This document shows positions 27,285-35,407 of a DNA stretch of 64,000 nucleotides, in pieces (position 1 is the first letter of the stretch; each line of letters begins with the position of its first letter). The notes beneath the pieces are model-generated. The model was not told the DNA's origin. It did not search any database and saw only the letters and a list, made by a program, of their open reading frames with translations. The stretch comes from Gramella sp. AN32 (lineage in GTDB: Bacteria; Bacteroidota; Bacteroidia; Flavobacteriales; Flavobacteriaceae): contig NZ_QEYO01000020.1 in the NCBI RefSeq assembly GCF_023718305.1, positions 1 to 64,000 on the forward strand, read 5' to 3'. The position numbers and the translations under genes were made by a program.

Positions 27285-29723
27285 ATGATCAAAAAAATAG
27301 CTTGTGTGGCGCTATTATTTCTCAGTTTTTTGGGTTGTAAAACGTCCATGCCCATTGCAGGAAATTCAGAAAAGCCAAAAAAGGAAAAAAGTGATTTAAA
27401 AAGTTATAAAGAAGTCATTACTTCAAACGCAAAGACCGATGAAGGTCTTTTTAAAACCCATATGGTTGGGGATAAACTTTATTTTGAAATACCCATGGAT
27501 ATTTTGGATAAAGACATGTTATGGGTAAGCAGGATTGCCGGTGTTCCTTCGGGGTTTGGTGGTGGTTATGTGAATGCCGGTTCTAAAGTGAACGAGCAGG
27601 TAGTGCGCTGGACGAAGCGAAATGGAAATATTGATGTGAAGGTGATGAGCTTCGAAAATCAAAGTGAGGAGGAATCTCCCATATATCAGTCGGTTCGCGC
27701 GAATAATTTTTATCCTATTCTCTACAGTTCAAAAATTGAAACCTACAGTGCAGATTCTTCCAGTGTGGTGATCGAAGTAAATTCGATGTTTGAGGAAGAA
27801 ATTCAGGCAATAAATGGTATTTCATCCCGACTTAGGAAAGAATATAAGGTAAAAAAGCTTGACCAGTCGAGGTCTTATATTGAATCTGCTCATGCTTATC
27901 CCAAAAATATAGAAATCAAACATGTGATGACCTATGAGGCCGAAGAGCCACCGGAAAGAGGCCAGGCAGGAACCATTACCATGCAAATGAACCAATCGAT
28001 GATCCTGCTTCCCGAAGAGAAAATGCAGCCACGCTTAGCCGATTATCGTGTGGGCTGGTTCACCATCGATAAATATGATTATGATTCCGATAAATTAAAG
28101 TCTGATGATTATGAAATTATCAGAAGATGGCAACTGGTTCCCAAAGATATTGAAGCCTATAAAAGGGGTGAACTGGTGGAACCGGTAAAACCTATTGTTT
28201 ATTATCTCGATCCTGCCACTCCTATAAAATGGCGACCTTATTTCAAAAAAGGGATTGAAGACTGGAATGTGGCTTTTGAAGAAGCCGGCTTTAAAAACGC
28301 CATTATTGCCAAAGATCCGCCCACGAAGGAAGAAGATCCTGAATTTAGCCCGGAAGATGTGCGTTATTCTGTAGTTCGCTATGTGGCCAGTACCACTAGA
28401 AATGCTGTGGGGCCTTCGGTTTCAGATCCCAGAACAGGGGAGATCATAGAAAGTGATATTATCTGGTATCATAATCACTTAAGATCTTATCGCAACCGGT
28501 TTATGATCGAGGCGGGGGCGCAAAATCCGGATGCGAGAAGTTTAGATACGCCGGAAGAGGAAATTGGGGAAATGATGCGCATGGTGATCGCGCATGAAGT
28601 TGGCCATGCTTTGGGACTTCCGCATAATATGAAAGCCAGTTCCGCATATCCCGTCGATTCGTTAAGATCTGCTGAATTCACTAGAAAATATGGACTAACC
28701 CCTTCGATCATGGATTATGCCCGGGTGAATTATGTCGCGCAACCGGAAGACGAGGATGTCCGCTATATCAGGATGATGGGGCCTTATGATCTATATGCGA
28801 TCAACTGGGGCTATCGCTATCTTCCCGAAGCAAATTCTCCAGAAGCTGAAAAAAACACCTTAAATAAATGGATCCTGGAAAAAGCAGGAAATCGCTGGTA
28901 TGAATTCGGAGGTGGATATGATGGCGTAGATCCCAATTCCCAACGTGAAAGTTTGGGCGATGACAATGTAAAAGCGAGTACTTACGGTTTGGAAAATTTG
29001 AAAAAAGTGGTGCCAAATTTAGCTGAATGGACTACTAAAGATGGAGAAGATTATGAAGATCTGGAAGAAGTTTATCGTGAATTGAACTATATGTGGAGAG
29101 GTTATGTGGGCCATGTTATTACCAATGTTGGTGGTGTTTATGAAACCCGAAAAACTTCAGATCAGGCAGGGGCGATCTATGAACCCGTTCCTTCAACTAT
29201 TCAGAAAAACGCGGTGAAATTTTTAAATCAGGAAGCATTTTCCACTCCAGAATGGTTGCTGAATAAGGACATTTTAAACCGGATAGAATCTTCCGGAGCT
29301 ATTGCCAGAGTACAACAAATGCAAACACGAGTATTGCAGGAATTAATGGAAAAAGACCGATTGATGCGTTTGGTTTCAAACGAAGAAAATCAGGGAAATA
29401 AGGCATATACCGCGGTAGAATTAATGCGGGATTTACGCCGTGGCCTTTTTGGTGAATTGTTTGCGGGAAGGCAAACCGATGCCTACCGTAGAAATGTGCA
29501 GCGATCTTATATCGATATTGCTTCAGCTTATGTAAATCAATTAAAAACCAGTAAGGACGACGAAATATTAAAGTCGGATATTATGGCTTTAATGCGTGGG
29601 GAATTAAAGAACCTACGTTCAGAAATTGCCAGGAGAAAAAATGCCTCATCTCATGCATTAACGCGTTACCACTGGGATGATCTTATGGCCAGGATCGATA
29701 TGGCTTTGGAAACGGAGAGTTAA
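27285..29723 (+). CDS. Zinc-dependent metalloprotease, DUF5117/DUF4953 type, lipoprotein
   Basis: 812 residues from MIKKIACVALLFLSFLGC, a lipoprotein signal (lipobox FLGC); the open frame upstream to 27150 is not a plausible protein start. The N-terminal half (FKTHMVGDKLYFEIPMDILD) is DUF5117-like; the catalytic part has the extended zinc motif HEVGHALGLPHN (about residue 438) of metzincin type, followed by the Met-turn-like SIMDYAR. The C-terminal helical region is DUF4953-like. Secreted peptidase of unknown substrate, widespread in Bacteroidota. Diverges from the VCBS lipoprotein gene and ends at a strong terminator. Confidence 0.92.
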   Translation: MIKKIACVALLFLSFLGCKTSMPIAGNSEKPKKEKSDLKSYKEVITSNAKTDEGLFKTHMVGDKLYFEIPMDILDKDMLWVSRIAGVPSGFGGGYVNAGSKVNEQVVRWTKRNGNIDVKVMSFENQSEEESPIYQSVRANNFYPILYSSKIETYSADSSSVVIEVNSMFEEEIQAINGISSRLRKEYKVKKLDQSRSYIESAHAYPKNIEIKHVMTYEAEEPPERGQAGTITMQMNQSMILLPEEKMQPRLADYRVGWFTIDKYDYDSDKLKSDDYEIIRRWQLVPKDIEAYKRGELVEPVKPIVYYLDPATPIKWRPYFKKGIEDWNVAFEEAGFKNAIIAKDPPTKEEDPEFSPEDVRYSVVRYVASTTRNAVGPSVSDPRTGEIIESDIIWYHNHLRSYRNRFMIEAGAQNPDARSLDTPEEEIGEMMRMVIAHEVGHALGLPHNMKASSAYPVDSLRSAEFTRKYGLTPSIMDYARVNYVAQPEDEDVRYIRMMGPYDLYAINWGYRYLPEANSPEAEKNTLNKWILEKAGNRWYEFGGGYDGVDPNSQRESLGDDNVKASTYGLENLKKVVPNLAEWTTKDGEDYEDLEEVYRELNYMWRGYVGHVITNVGGVYETRKTSDQAGAIYEPVPSTIQKNAVKFLNQEAFSTPEWLLNKDILNRIESSGAIARVQQMQTRVLQELMEKDRLMRLVSNEENQGNKAYTAVELMRDLRRGLFGELFAGRQTDAYRRNVQRSYIDIASAYVNQLKTSKDDEILKSDIMALMRGELKNLRSEIARRKNASSHALTRYHWDDLMARIDMALETES

Positions 29724-29746
29724 TTGAATTGAACCTTACATTTATT

Positions 29747-29782
29747 AAAAACCCTTTCAGCAAATTTGAAAGGGTTTTTTTA
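29747..29782 (+). terminator. Terminator of the metalloprotease gene
   Basis: AAACCCTTTCA (29749-29759) pairs perfectly with TGAAAGGGTTT (29767-29777), followed by T residues. Confidence 0.85.
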
Positions 29783-29837
29783 ATTTGAAATTTTTATTTC
29801 TGGATTATTTTTAAACATTTCTCTACCTTTCCAAAAG

Positions 29838-30251
29838 ATGAAAACTGAAGCGGAAAATGTTCTGAAACTAAGAAATGTTCGGCCTACCGCAATGCGGTTA
29901 ATGGTTTTTGATTATCTGAAAAATCGCAAAGCCGCCGTTACTTTAGCCGATCTGGAAAATGATTTTGACCATTCTGAAAGGACTACCCTTTACAGAACCC
30001 TTAAAACTTTTGAAAAAAATCGGGTGGTGCACCAGATCAATGATGGTTCCGGAATCGCGAAGTACGCCCTGGATCTAAATTTTCAGGATAAGTTTTCTGC
30101 CAAAGATCTCCACCTGCATTTTCATTGTAATGTGTGCAATGCCACCGTTTGTCTAACCGATCAAAAAATACCCCACATTAGCCTGCCGGAAGGTTTTGTT
30201 GCCGAAGATATGAACCTTCTGCTAAAAGGAATTTGTGATAATTGCACTTGA
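29838..30251 (+). CDS. Fur-family metal-responsive regulator
   Basis: 137 residues. N-terminal winged helix (RPTAMRLMVFDYL, SERTTLYRTLKTFEKNRVV) and a C-terminal metal domain with HLHFHCNVCNATVCL and a final CDNC, giving the two CxxC structural zinc pairs. It could be a Fur, Zur or related sensor. The next gene is a P1B-4 metal-exporting ATPase, and a palindrome ATGCAA-N5-TTGCAT between them looks like a Zur-type box. I infer that the regulator controls the ATPase in response to metal level. Confidence 0.88.
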   Translation: MKTEAENVLKLRNVRPTAMRLMVFDYLKNRKAAVTLADLENDFDHSERTTLYRTLKTFEKNRVVHQINDGSGIAKYALDLNFQDKFSAKDLHLHFHCNVCNATVCLTDQKIPHISLPEGFVAEDMNLLLKGICDNCT

Positions 30252-30254
30252 TAT

Positions 30255-30290
30255 ATGCAATAGAGTTGCATCACTAAAGTCTTAGTTTTG
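30255..30290 (+). promoter_or_regulatory. Zur-like palindrome and minus-7 box before the metal ATPase
   Basis: ATGCAA-TAGAG-TTGCAT (30255-30271) is a perfect 6+6 inverted repeat, similar to known Zur boxes. TAGTTTTG at 30283-30290 fits the minus-7 consensus, so the palindrome covers the minus-33 zone and binding would repress. It starts just after the regulator stop codon. Confidence 0.6.
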
Positions 30291-30308
30291 CATAAAAACT
30301 TAGCATAG

Positions 30309-32273
30309 ATGTGTCAAAATCATAATCATGACCAGGATCATGGCCTATTTGGTGAAAAAACAGAACTTATATTTGCCATTTTAAGCGGGGTCTTTCTTAT
30401 AACCGGATTTCTACTGAATGAATTTACCGGTCTCCAATTTACGGTGATTTTAATCCTATATCTAATTGCTTATTTCTTCGGCGGGTTTTATACGACTAAA
30501 GAGGCCATTCAGGAAATATTCAAAGGCAGGTTCGAAATTGATTTTTTAATGCTTTTCGCGGCAGTTGGTGCTGCTTTCCTGGGAAAATGGGCTGAAGGGG
30601 CATTGCTCCTCTTCTTATTCAGTTTGGGGCATTCCTTAGAACATCTGGCTATGGGAAAAGCAAGAAAATCTATTGAAGCATTAACCGGAATGTCACCCAA
30701 AACTGCCTTTAAAAAAGTAAATGGGGATTTTGTAGAAACGCCTATTGAAGAATTACAGGTACATGATATTATTCGGGTTAGGCCAAATTCCTCTATTGCT
30801 GCTGATGGTGTTCTCATCAAAGGGAGATCAAGTATCAACCAGGCACCTATTACCGGGGAGAGTATTCCTGTAGATAAAATTCCCATAGAAAATACAGAAA
30901 CCGAATATGATTCTGAAAAAGAAGTTCCTGAAAAAAGTAGGGTATTCGCAGGAACAATCAATGGTGACAATGCTATTGAAATTAAAGTTCTAAAGAAATC
31001 TGCTGACTCCACCCTGAACCGATTGATCGCGATGGTTCAGGAAGCTCAGGAGAAAAAATCCCCTACCCAGTTACTTACTGATAAATTTGAAAGGTATTAT
31101 GTGCCGGCAGTGATCTTACTAGTCATACTTTTAAATTTTGCATTCTTGGTTGTAGACGAAAACTGGTCTGATAGTTTTTATCGTTCTATGGCGGCACTGG
31201 TGGCAGCTAGTCCCTGCGCTTTGGCCATTTCAACACCTTCAGCAGTTTTAAGCGGGATAGCGAGAGCTGCCAAAAAAGGTGTTCTCATTAAAGGGGGAAA
31301 ACCTTTGGAAGACCTGGGGACTTTAAGGGCGATCGCTTTCGATAAAACCGGGACACTCACCGAGGGAAAACCTAAACTTACTGATGTGATCTTGTTAGAA
31401 GCATCCTCACAGTCGGAATTTTTATCTCGCGTTATTGCCCTTGAACATACCAGTAATCATCCATTGGCAAAGGCGATCGTGCGCGATGGGAATGAAAAAC
31501 TGGAAGGCGCTCAGCTTCCAGAAATAACAAATTCTGAAGCGGTACAGGGAAAAGGTATTCAGGGAAGTATCGATAATGATACTATTAGCATTGGAAACCT
31601 GGAATTACATGAGGATGCGGGTGTTCCTGAAAAAATAAAAGAACAGGTGATCAATCTGGAAAAAGAAGGGAAAACGGTCATGTTGGTATCTTATAACAAT
31701 GCTTTCCAGGGGATCATTGGTTTAATGGATACTCCACGACTTGCGGCTAAAGAAACATTGTCCAACTTAAAAAAGGTAGGAATCAGGAAAATGATCATGC
31801 TTACGGGGGATAATCAGCAAGTGGCCAATGCAGTTGCTACTGAAATTGGTATAACTAACGCCTATGGAAGTCTTCTTCCGGAAGAAAAAGTTGAGAAAAT
31901 CAAAGAACTTAAAGTAGCAGAGTCGAAAATTGCGATGGTGGGGGACGGGGTAAATGATGCACCTGCTATGGCCAACAGTACTGTAGGAATAGCCATGGGC
32001 GCTGCTGGAAGTGACGTGGCTTTAGAAACCGCAGATGTTGCTTTGATGGCAGATAAATTGGAAATTCTTCCTTTTGCTATTGGGCTAAGTAGAAAGGCAA
32101 AAAATATCATCAAACAAAATTTATGGATCAGTCTGGGAGTTGTTGGCTTATTATTACCGGCAACTATTTTTGGCTGGGCAAATATTGGGATTGCTGTTGC
32201 CTTCCACGAGGGATCAACTTTAATTGTGGTGATGAATGCCTTAAGGCTCTTAGGCTATAATTATAAAAATTAA
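30309..32273 (+). CDS. P1B-4-type heavy-metal-transporting ATPase
   Basis: 654 residues. The N-terminus has a short His-rich stretch (NHNHDQDHG) and no HMA ferredoxin-like domain. The TM6 motif is SPC (ASPCALAIS) rather than CPC, and the last helix has HEGSTLIVVMNALRLLGY; SPC with HEG[S/G]T defines P1B-4 pumps (CtpD/PfeT/CzcP group; Co, Fe(II) or Zn export). Phosphorylation site DKTGTLTEGKP, TGES and GDGVNDAPA are intact. It expels metal across the inner membrane and is probably controlled by the Fur-family protein encoded upstream. Confidence 0.93.
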   Translation: MCQNHNHDQDHGLFGEKTELIFAILSGVFLITGFLLNEFTGLQFTVILILYLIAYFFGGFYTTKEAIQEIFKGRFEIDFLMLFAAVGAAFLGKWAEGALLLFLFSLGHSLEHLAMGKARKSIEALTGMSPKTAFKKVNGDFVETPIEELQVHDIIRVRPNSSIAADGVLIKGRSSINQAPITGESIPVDKIPIENTETEYDSEKEVPEKSRVFAGTINGDNAIEIKVLKKSADSTLNRLIAMVQEAQEKKSPTQLLTDKFERYYVPAVILLVILLNFAFLVVDENWSDSFYRSMAALVAASPCALAISTPSAVLSGIARAAKKGVLIKGGKPLEDLGTLRAIAFDKTGTLTEGKPKLTDVILLEASSQSEFLSRVIALEHTSNHPLAKAIVRDGNEKLEGAQLPEITNSEAVQGKGIQGSIDNDTISIGNLELHEDAGVPEKIKEQVINLEKEGKTVMLVSYNNAFQGIIGLMDTPRLAAKETLSNLKKVGIRKMIMLTGDNQQVANAVATEIGITNAYGSLLPEEKVEKIKELKVAESKIAMVGDGVNDAPAMANSTVGIAMGAAGSDVALETADVALMADKLEILPFAIGLSRKAKNIIKQNLWISLGVVGLLLPATIFGWANIGIAVAFHEGSTLIVVMNALRLLGYNYKN

Positions 32274-32281
32274 TTCCCGAA

Positions 32282-32329
32282 TAAAGGAATATATCCAAAT
32301 AAAATTTTAAATTTGGAATTATTCCAAAT
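32282..32329 (+). promoter_or_regulatory. Paired operators and minus-7 box before the HTH-S24 regulator
   Basis: ATTTGGAAT-T-ATTCCAAAT (32311-32329) is a perfect 19-base palindrome. A degenerate copy (GGAATATATCCAAAT core) lies at 32282-32300, its centre 29 bases upstream. TAAATTTG at 32308-32315 fits the minus-7 box and overlaps the perfect site. This is the layout expected for a self-repressing dimeric regulator. Confidence 0.7.
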
Positions 32330-32338
32330 AAATTTATT

Positions 32339-33106
32339 ATGGGTACACCCGGTTCAATTGATATCAAGCATTTTAAAGAAATACGCGAAGAAAATAATTT
32401 TACCCAATCTGAATTTGCCGATTTACTTGGTGTAAAAAATTCTACGGCAGATATTGAGCGTGGGCGCACCAAGCTTTCTGGAAAAGTTGTGGCGGAACTA
32501 TTAAGGCAATTTGGCATTAATCCTCTGTGGATCTTTGGAGACAGTGGTCAGAAATATTTGAAATTAAGCAAAGGGGATGTGAGTCCTAAAGTAGTTACTA
32601 TAGATACGGCTGATAATGAAAATATGGTGCTCGTAAACCAAAAGGCCGCGGCGGGATATCCCCATAATGTTCAGGATGTGGAATGGTATAACCAATTACC
32701 GGCTTTTGATATTCCTTTACCTGAATTTAGAAATGCCACGTATCGCGGGTTTCAAATTGAAGGGGATAGTATGTTGCCAAATTACCGCCCGGGAGAATGG
32801 GTCATGGGAAAAGCAGTTGCAAGTATTGATGAGGCAAGCAATAATAAAGTATATGTGGTGGTCATGTATGATTCTGTACTGGTCAAAAAACTTCAGAAAT
32901 TACCAGATCCTTCCAAAGTTTTACTCATTTCTCTCAACGAAGAATACCTGCCTTTGGAAATAAATGTCCATGAGATTCAGGAATTATGGCAGGTAAATTC
33001 CAAATTGACTTTCAACCTGGATAATCCTACCAATAATGGACTTTTCCAGGAGCTTCAGCATTCTATGAACGAGTTGAAAAGGGAATTAAAATCATTCAAG
33101 AAATAA
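32339..33106 (+). CDS. HTH-S24 (LexA/CI-like) transcriptional regulator
   Basis: 255 residues. The N-terminal helix-turn-helix (REENNFTQSEFADLLGVKNSTADIERG is described here only by its span, residues 14-40) is XRE-like. The C-terminal half is an S24/LexA peptidase fold with Ser in GDSMLP and a Lys in VLVKKL, the Ser-Lys dyad. A candidate self-cleavage site Ala-Gly lies in KAAAGYP (about residue 105), similar to UmuD. A short coiled tail (ELQHSMNELKRELKSF) ends the protein. No phage genes are nearby, so this is a chromosomal stress regulator rather than a prophage repressor. It is probably autoregulated through the upstream palindromes; other targets are unknown. Confidence 0.85.
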   Translation: MGTPGSIDIKHFKEIREENNFTQSEFADLLGVKNSTADIERGRTKLSGKVVAELLRQFGINPLWIFGDSGQKYLKLSKGDVSPKVVTIDTADNENMVLVNQKAAAGYPHNVQDVEWYNQLPAFDIPLPEFRNATYRGFQIEGDSMLPNYRPGEWVMGKAVASIDEASNNKVYVVVMYDSVLVKKLQKLPDPSKVLLISLNEEYLPLEINVHEIQELWQVNSKLTFNLDNPTNNGLFQELQHSMNELKRELKSFKK

Positions 33107-33140
33107 AAAAGCCCTATTCGAAAGAATAAGGCTTCAGTTT
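33105..33140. terminator. Bidirectional terminator between the S24 regulator and the lipoprotein genes
   Basis: GCCCTATTC (33111-33119) pairs with GAATAAGGC (33124-33132) around GAAA with one G-T-type mismatch. The minus-strand side is followed by a T run, so it best serves the small lipoprotein gene ending at 33159. Confidence 0.6.
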
Positions 33141-33158
33141 TATTAAATTTCTTGGAAC

Positions 33159-33299
33159 CTAGTCCAAATCATCAGCTACATCTTCAGCGGCATCTCCCAC
33201 ATCATCAGCAGCCTGCTCAATTTTAGATTCCTCACGACATGAGGTAAGCACGAAGTTGCTGGTAAGCAAAAGCGCTATTACAAATACAATTCTTTTCAT
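33159..33299 (-). CDS. Small acidic lipoprotein (46 aa), TSCRE family member 1
   Basis: Minus-strand frame MKRIVFVIALLLTSNFVLTSC then REESKIEQAADDVGD and AAEDVADDLD to the stop. The lipobox LTSC gives a mature peptide of only about 26 residues, strongly acidic, with repeated ADDV/AEDV units that would form an amphipathic helix. It shares the TSCRE signature with the next two genes. Arg-Glu-Glu after the Cys recalls the charged export signals of Bacteroidota surface lipoproteins. Function unknown. Confidence 0.75.
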   Translation of the reverse strand: MKRIVFVIALLLTSNFVLTSCREESKIEQAADDVGDAAEDVADDLD

Positions 33300-33318
33300 A
33301 ATTAGTTGGTTTTATTGA

Positions 33319-33624
33319 TTAATAATCATCGTTCCCGTCAACTTCATCTTTAACGTCTTTTGCGGCATTACCCACAGCGTCTCCAACGTCGTTAGCGGCA
33401 TTTTTTACAGCGTCTTTGGTATCGCGCCCGGCTTCTTTAACATCATTTGCTACACCGTTGTTATCGTCATTCACATCATCCATCGCATCTTCCGCGTCAT
33501 CAGACATTTCCATATCATCGGACATTTCCATATCATCTGTATCATTGTCGGCAGTTTCCCTACATGAAGTAAAGAAAATACTCATACTTAACAGTAAACC
33601 GAATATTAAAAGTGGATTTTTCAT
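33319..33624 (-). CDS. Acidic repeat lipoprotein (101 aa), TSCRE family member 2
   Basis: Signal MKNPLLIFGLLLSMSIFFTSC, then RETADNDTDDMEMSDDMEMS with a duplicated DDMEMS unit, then a helical section with repeating NAANDVGDAVGNAAKDV units of roughly 11 residues, as in LEA-like or entericidin-like stress proteins. Very acidic. It lies 19 bases before the 46-residue lipoprotein gene and probably shares its transcript. Upstream TACATTTG (minus strand, 33650-33657) fits a minus-7 box. Function unknown; envelope stress protection is a guess. Confidence 0.75.
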   Translation of the reverse strand: MKNPLLIFGLLLSMSIFFTSCRETADNDTDDMEMSDDMEMSDDAEDAMDDVNDDNNGVANDVKEAGRDTKDAVKNAANDVGDAVGNAAKDVKDEVDGNDDY

Positions 33625-33745
33625 ATTGAAATTATTTGGTTAATCTAAACAAATGTATATAGCTAAACAGCGCAATTGCCTAATCATCTGCTAAATTTTT
33701 CATAAAATTGGATGGGCAAAGCCTAGGAAATCAGGTAGCTACCGT

Positions 33746-33982
33746 TTAATTATCATCACCAATCTCATCGATCTTTTTATCGATTTCTTTATTTACTTCT
33801 TTATCTACTTCCTGGGCGGTTCTTTCCAGAATTCCTTTTCTTTCTTCTACTTCAGGCTCTTTCTCCACTTCAACTTCCCTCACAATCACTTCTTTTTCCT
33901 GAGGTTTTTCAGTCTCCCGGCAGGAGGTAAAAGCAGTAGCGCTTAACAATAAGCTTCCTGCAACAATACTAAAACGTCTCAT
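33746..33982 (-). CDS. Charged coiled lipoprotein (78 aa), TSCRE family member 3
   Basis: Signal MRRFSIVAGSLLLSATAFTSC, then RETEKPQEKEVIVREVEVEK and a Glu/Lys-rich stretch ending EVDKEVNKEIDKKIDEIGDD, likely one long charged helix or coiled coil. The lipobox and following Arg-Glu-Thr match the two lipoproteins downstream, but a 121-base gap and its own candidate minus-7 box (TATTTTTG, minus strand, 34006-34013) suggest separate transcription. Function unknown. Confidence 0.75.
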   Translation of the reverse strand: MRRFSIVAGSLLLSATAFTSCRETEKPQEKEVIVREVEVEKEPEVEERKGILERTAQEVDKEVNKEIDKKIDEIGDDN

Positions 33983-34076
33983 ATGTTTTTGTTTAAGTTA
34001 TAGGCCAAAAATAGGCACATAAAACCATTAGTAGCCTATTTTTTAGTATAGTTTTAAGATTTTTGTTGGATTTATC

Positions 34077-35309
34077 CTAATTTTTTTGAAGGTAATTTTC
34101 TATAATTCTGGTCGCTCCGGTATTTGAATTTATAAAGTGCCCGCAAATACTTCCGGTTTGATTTCTGAAGTTTTTATCTGAAAATAATTTATTAAAAATC
34201 TCTGCAAACTCCTCTTTATTTTTGACGGGATACAGCCCTGCAAGTCGCTGAAGTTTTTGTGCTTCAGGAAATTTATTGAAATTTTCACCAATGATAATCG
34301 GAATTTCAAAAGTTGCCGGCTCCAGAATATTATGCAGTCCCGTTTTCCCGGCAGCACCGCCTACATAGGCAATATCTGCATAACTATATGCTTTATTTAA
34401 TAAGCCGATGGTATCCAATATAAGCACCCTAAAATCTGAAAGTTCCATATTTTCCATTTGTGAAAAAGTAAGCACCGGAATTTTTATGCTATCGGTAAGA
34501 CTTTTGATTTTTTCCGGTTTGATTTGGTGAGGCGCTATAATAAATTTTCCTTCTTTAGAGCGGTTGATCGTTTCCACAAACAATGCTTCATCTTCCGGCC
34601 AGGTACTTCCAAACACAGTGAGTATTTCGTTTTCTTTGAAATCTTCAATAAAACCTAATTTATTGTCAATTTCTAACTGAGCAGCAACCCTGTCAAATCG
34701 TGTGTCCCCAACTACAGAAATATTTTTAAATCCATTTTCCAGCAATATTGTTGCTGAACTCTCATCCTGAACAAAAAAATGTTCAAAGCTTTTCAAGCTC
34801 TTTTTAAACCATGTCCCTAGATTTTTAAAATAAAACTGATCTTTTCTGAATACTCCTGAAACCAAAAATGTTCGGCAATTGGTTCTTTTTAATTCCAATA
34901 AAAAATTTGGCCAGAGATCATATTTGATAAAAAAGGCCATTTCAGGCTTGATAATATCAAGAAAAGCTTGGGCGTTTTTTTTGGTATCGAGCGGTAAATA
35001 GGTAAAGATATCTACCAGTTCATGTTGCTTCTTGTTTTTAAATCCCGACGGCGAGAAGAAACTTACCAAAATTGAATGTTCCGGATAATTTTTTTTCAGC
35101 ATTTTCATGACCGGGACCGCCATTTCAAACTCACCCAAAGATGCCGCGTGGATCCAGATATAGCACTGGTCTTTTTTTACTTCCGCAGTCAAATTTTCAA
35201 AAAGCTTTTCCCTTCCGCTGGTAAATTCATGCAATTTTTTGCTGAAGAAACCTGCCGATTTTAAGACCAATCCGCTTAAGTTGATTAATACGTTATATAA
35301 ATTCCGCAC
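34077..35309 (-). CDS. waaA: 3-deoxy-D-manno-octulosonic acid (Kdo) transferase
   Basis: 410 residues, GT30 family. The N-terminal half holds the acceptor-side motif IHAASLGEFEMAVPVMKML with the catalytic Glu, SFFSPSGFKNK and PLDTKKNAQAFLDIIKP; the C-terminal half has FGSTWPEDE and the nucleotide-sugar region AYVGGAAGKTGLHNILEPA. It adds Kdo to lipid A precursor on the inner membrane. The N-terminus has a weak hydrophobic anchor (LINLSGLVLKSAGF). Diverges from the DegT gene. Confidence 0.95.
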   Translation of the reverse strand: MRNLYNVLINLSGLVLKSAGFFSKKLHEFTSGREKLFENLTAEVKKDQCYIWIHAASLGEFEMAVPVMKMLKKNYPEHSILVSFFSPSGFKNKKQHELVDIFTYLPLDTKKNAQAFLDIIKPEMAFFIKYDLWPNFLLELKRTNCRTFLVSGVFRKDQFYFKNLGTWFKKSLKSFEHFFVQDESSATILLENGFKNISVVGDTRFDRVAAQLEIDNKLGFIEDFKENEILTVFGSTWPEDEALFVETINRSKEGKFIIAPHQIKPEKIKSLTDSIKIPVLTFSQMENMELSDFRVLILDTIGLLNKAYSYADIAYVGGAAGKTGLHNILEPATFEIPIIIGENFNKFPEAQKLQRLAGLYPVKNKEEFAEIFNKLFSDKNFRNQTGSICGHFINSNTGATRIIENYLQKN

Positions 35310-35407
35310 AATTATGGCTTAAGTGTGCTAAAATAGCCCTTTCCGAATAAATGGATTGTTAGTAGGGTTGATATTTCGTATTTTCGTAAACCTGAAAAAC
35401 ACTGTAA

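Noticed and set aside
32339..33106. Prophage repressor interpretation of the HTH-S24 gene
   Set aside because: No integrase, structural or lysis genes are within the window on either side; neighbours are housekeeping or envelope genes.
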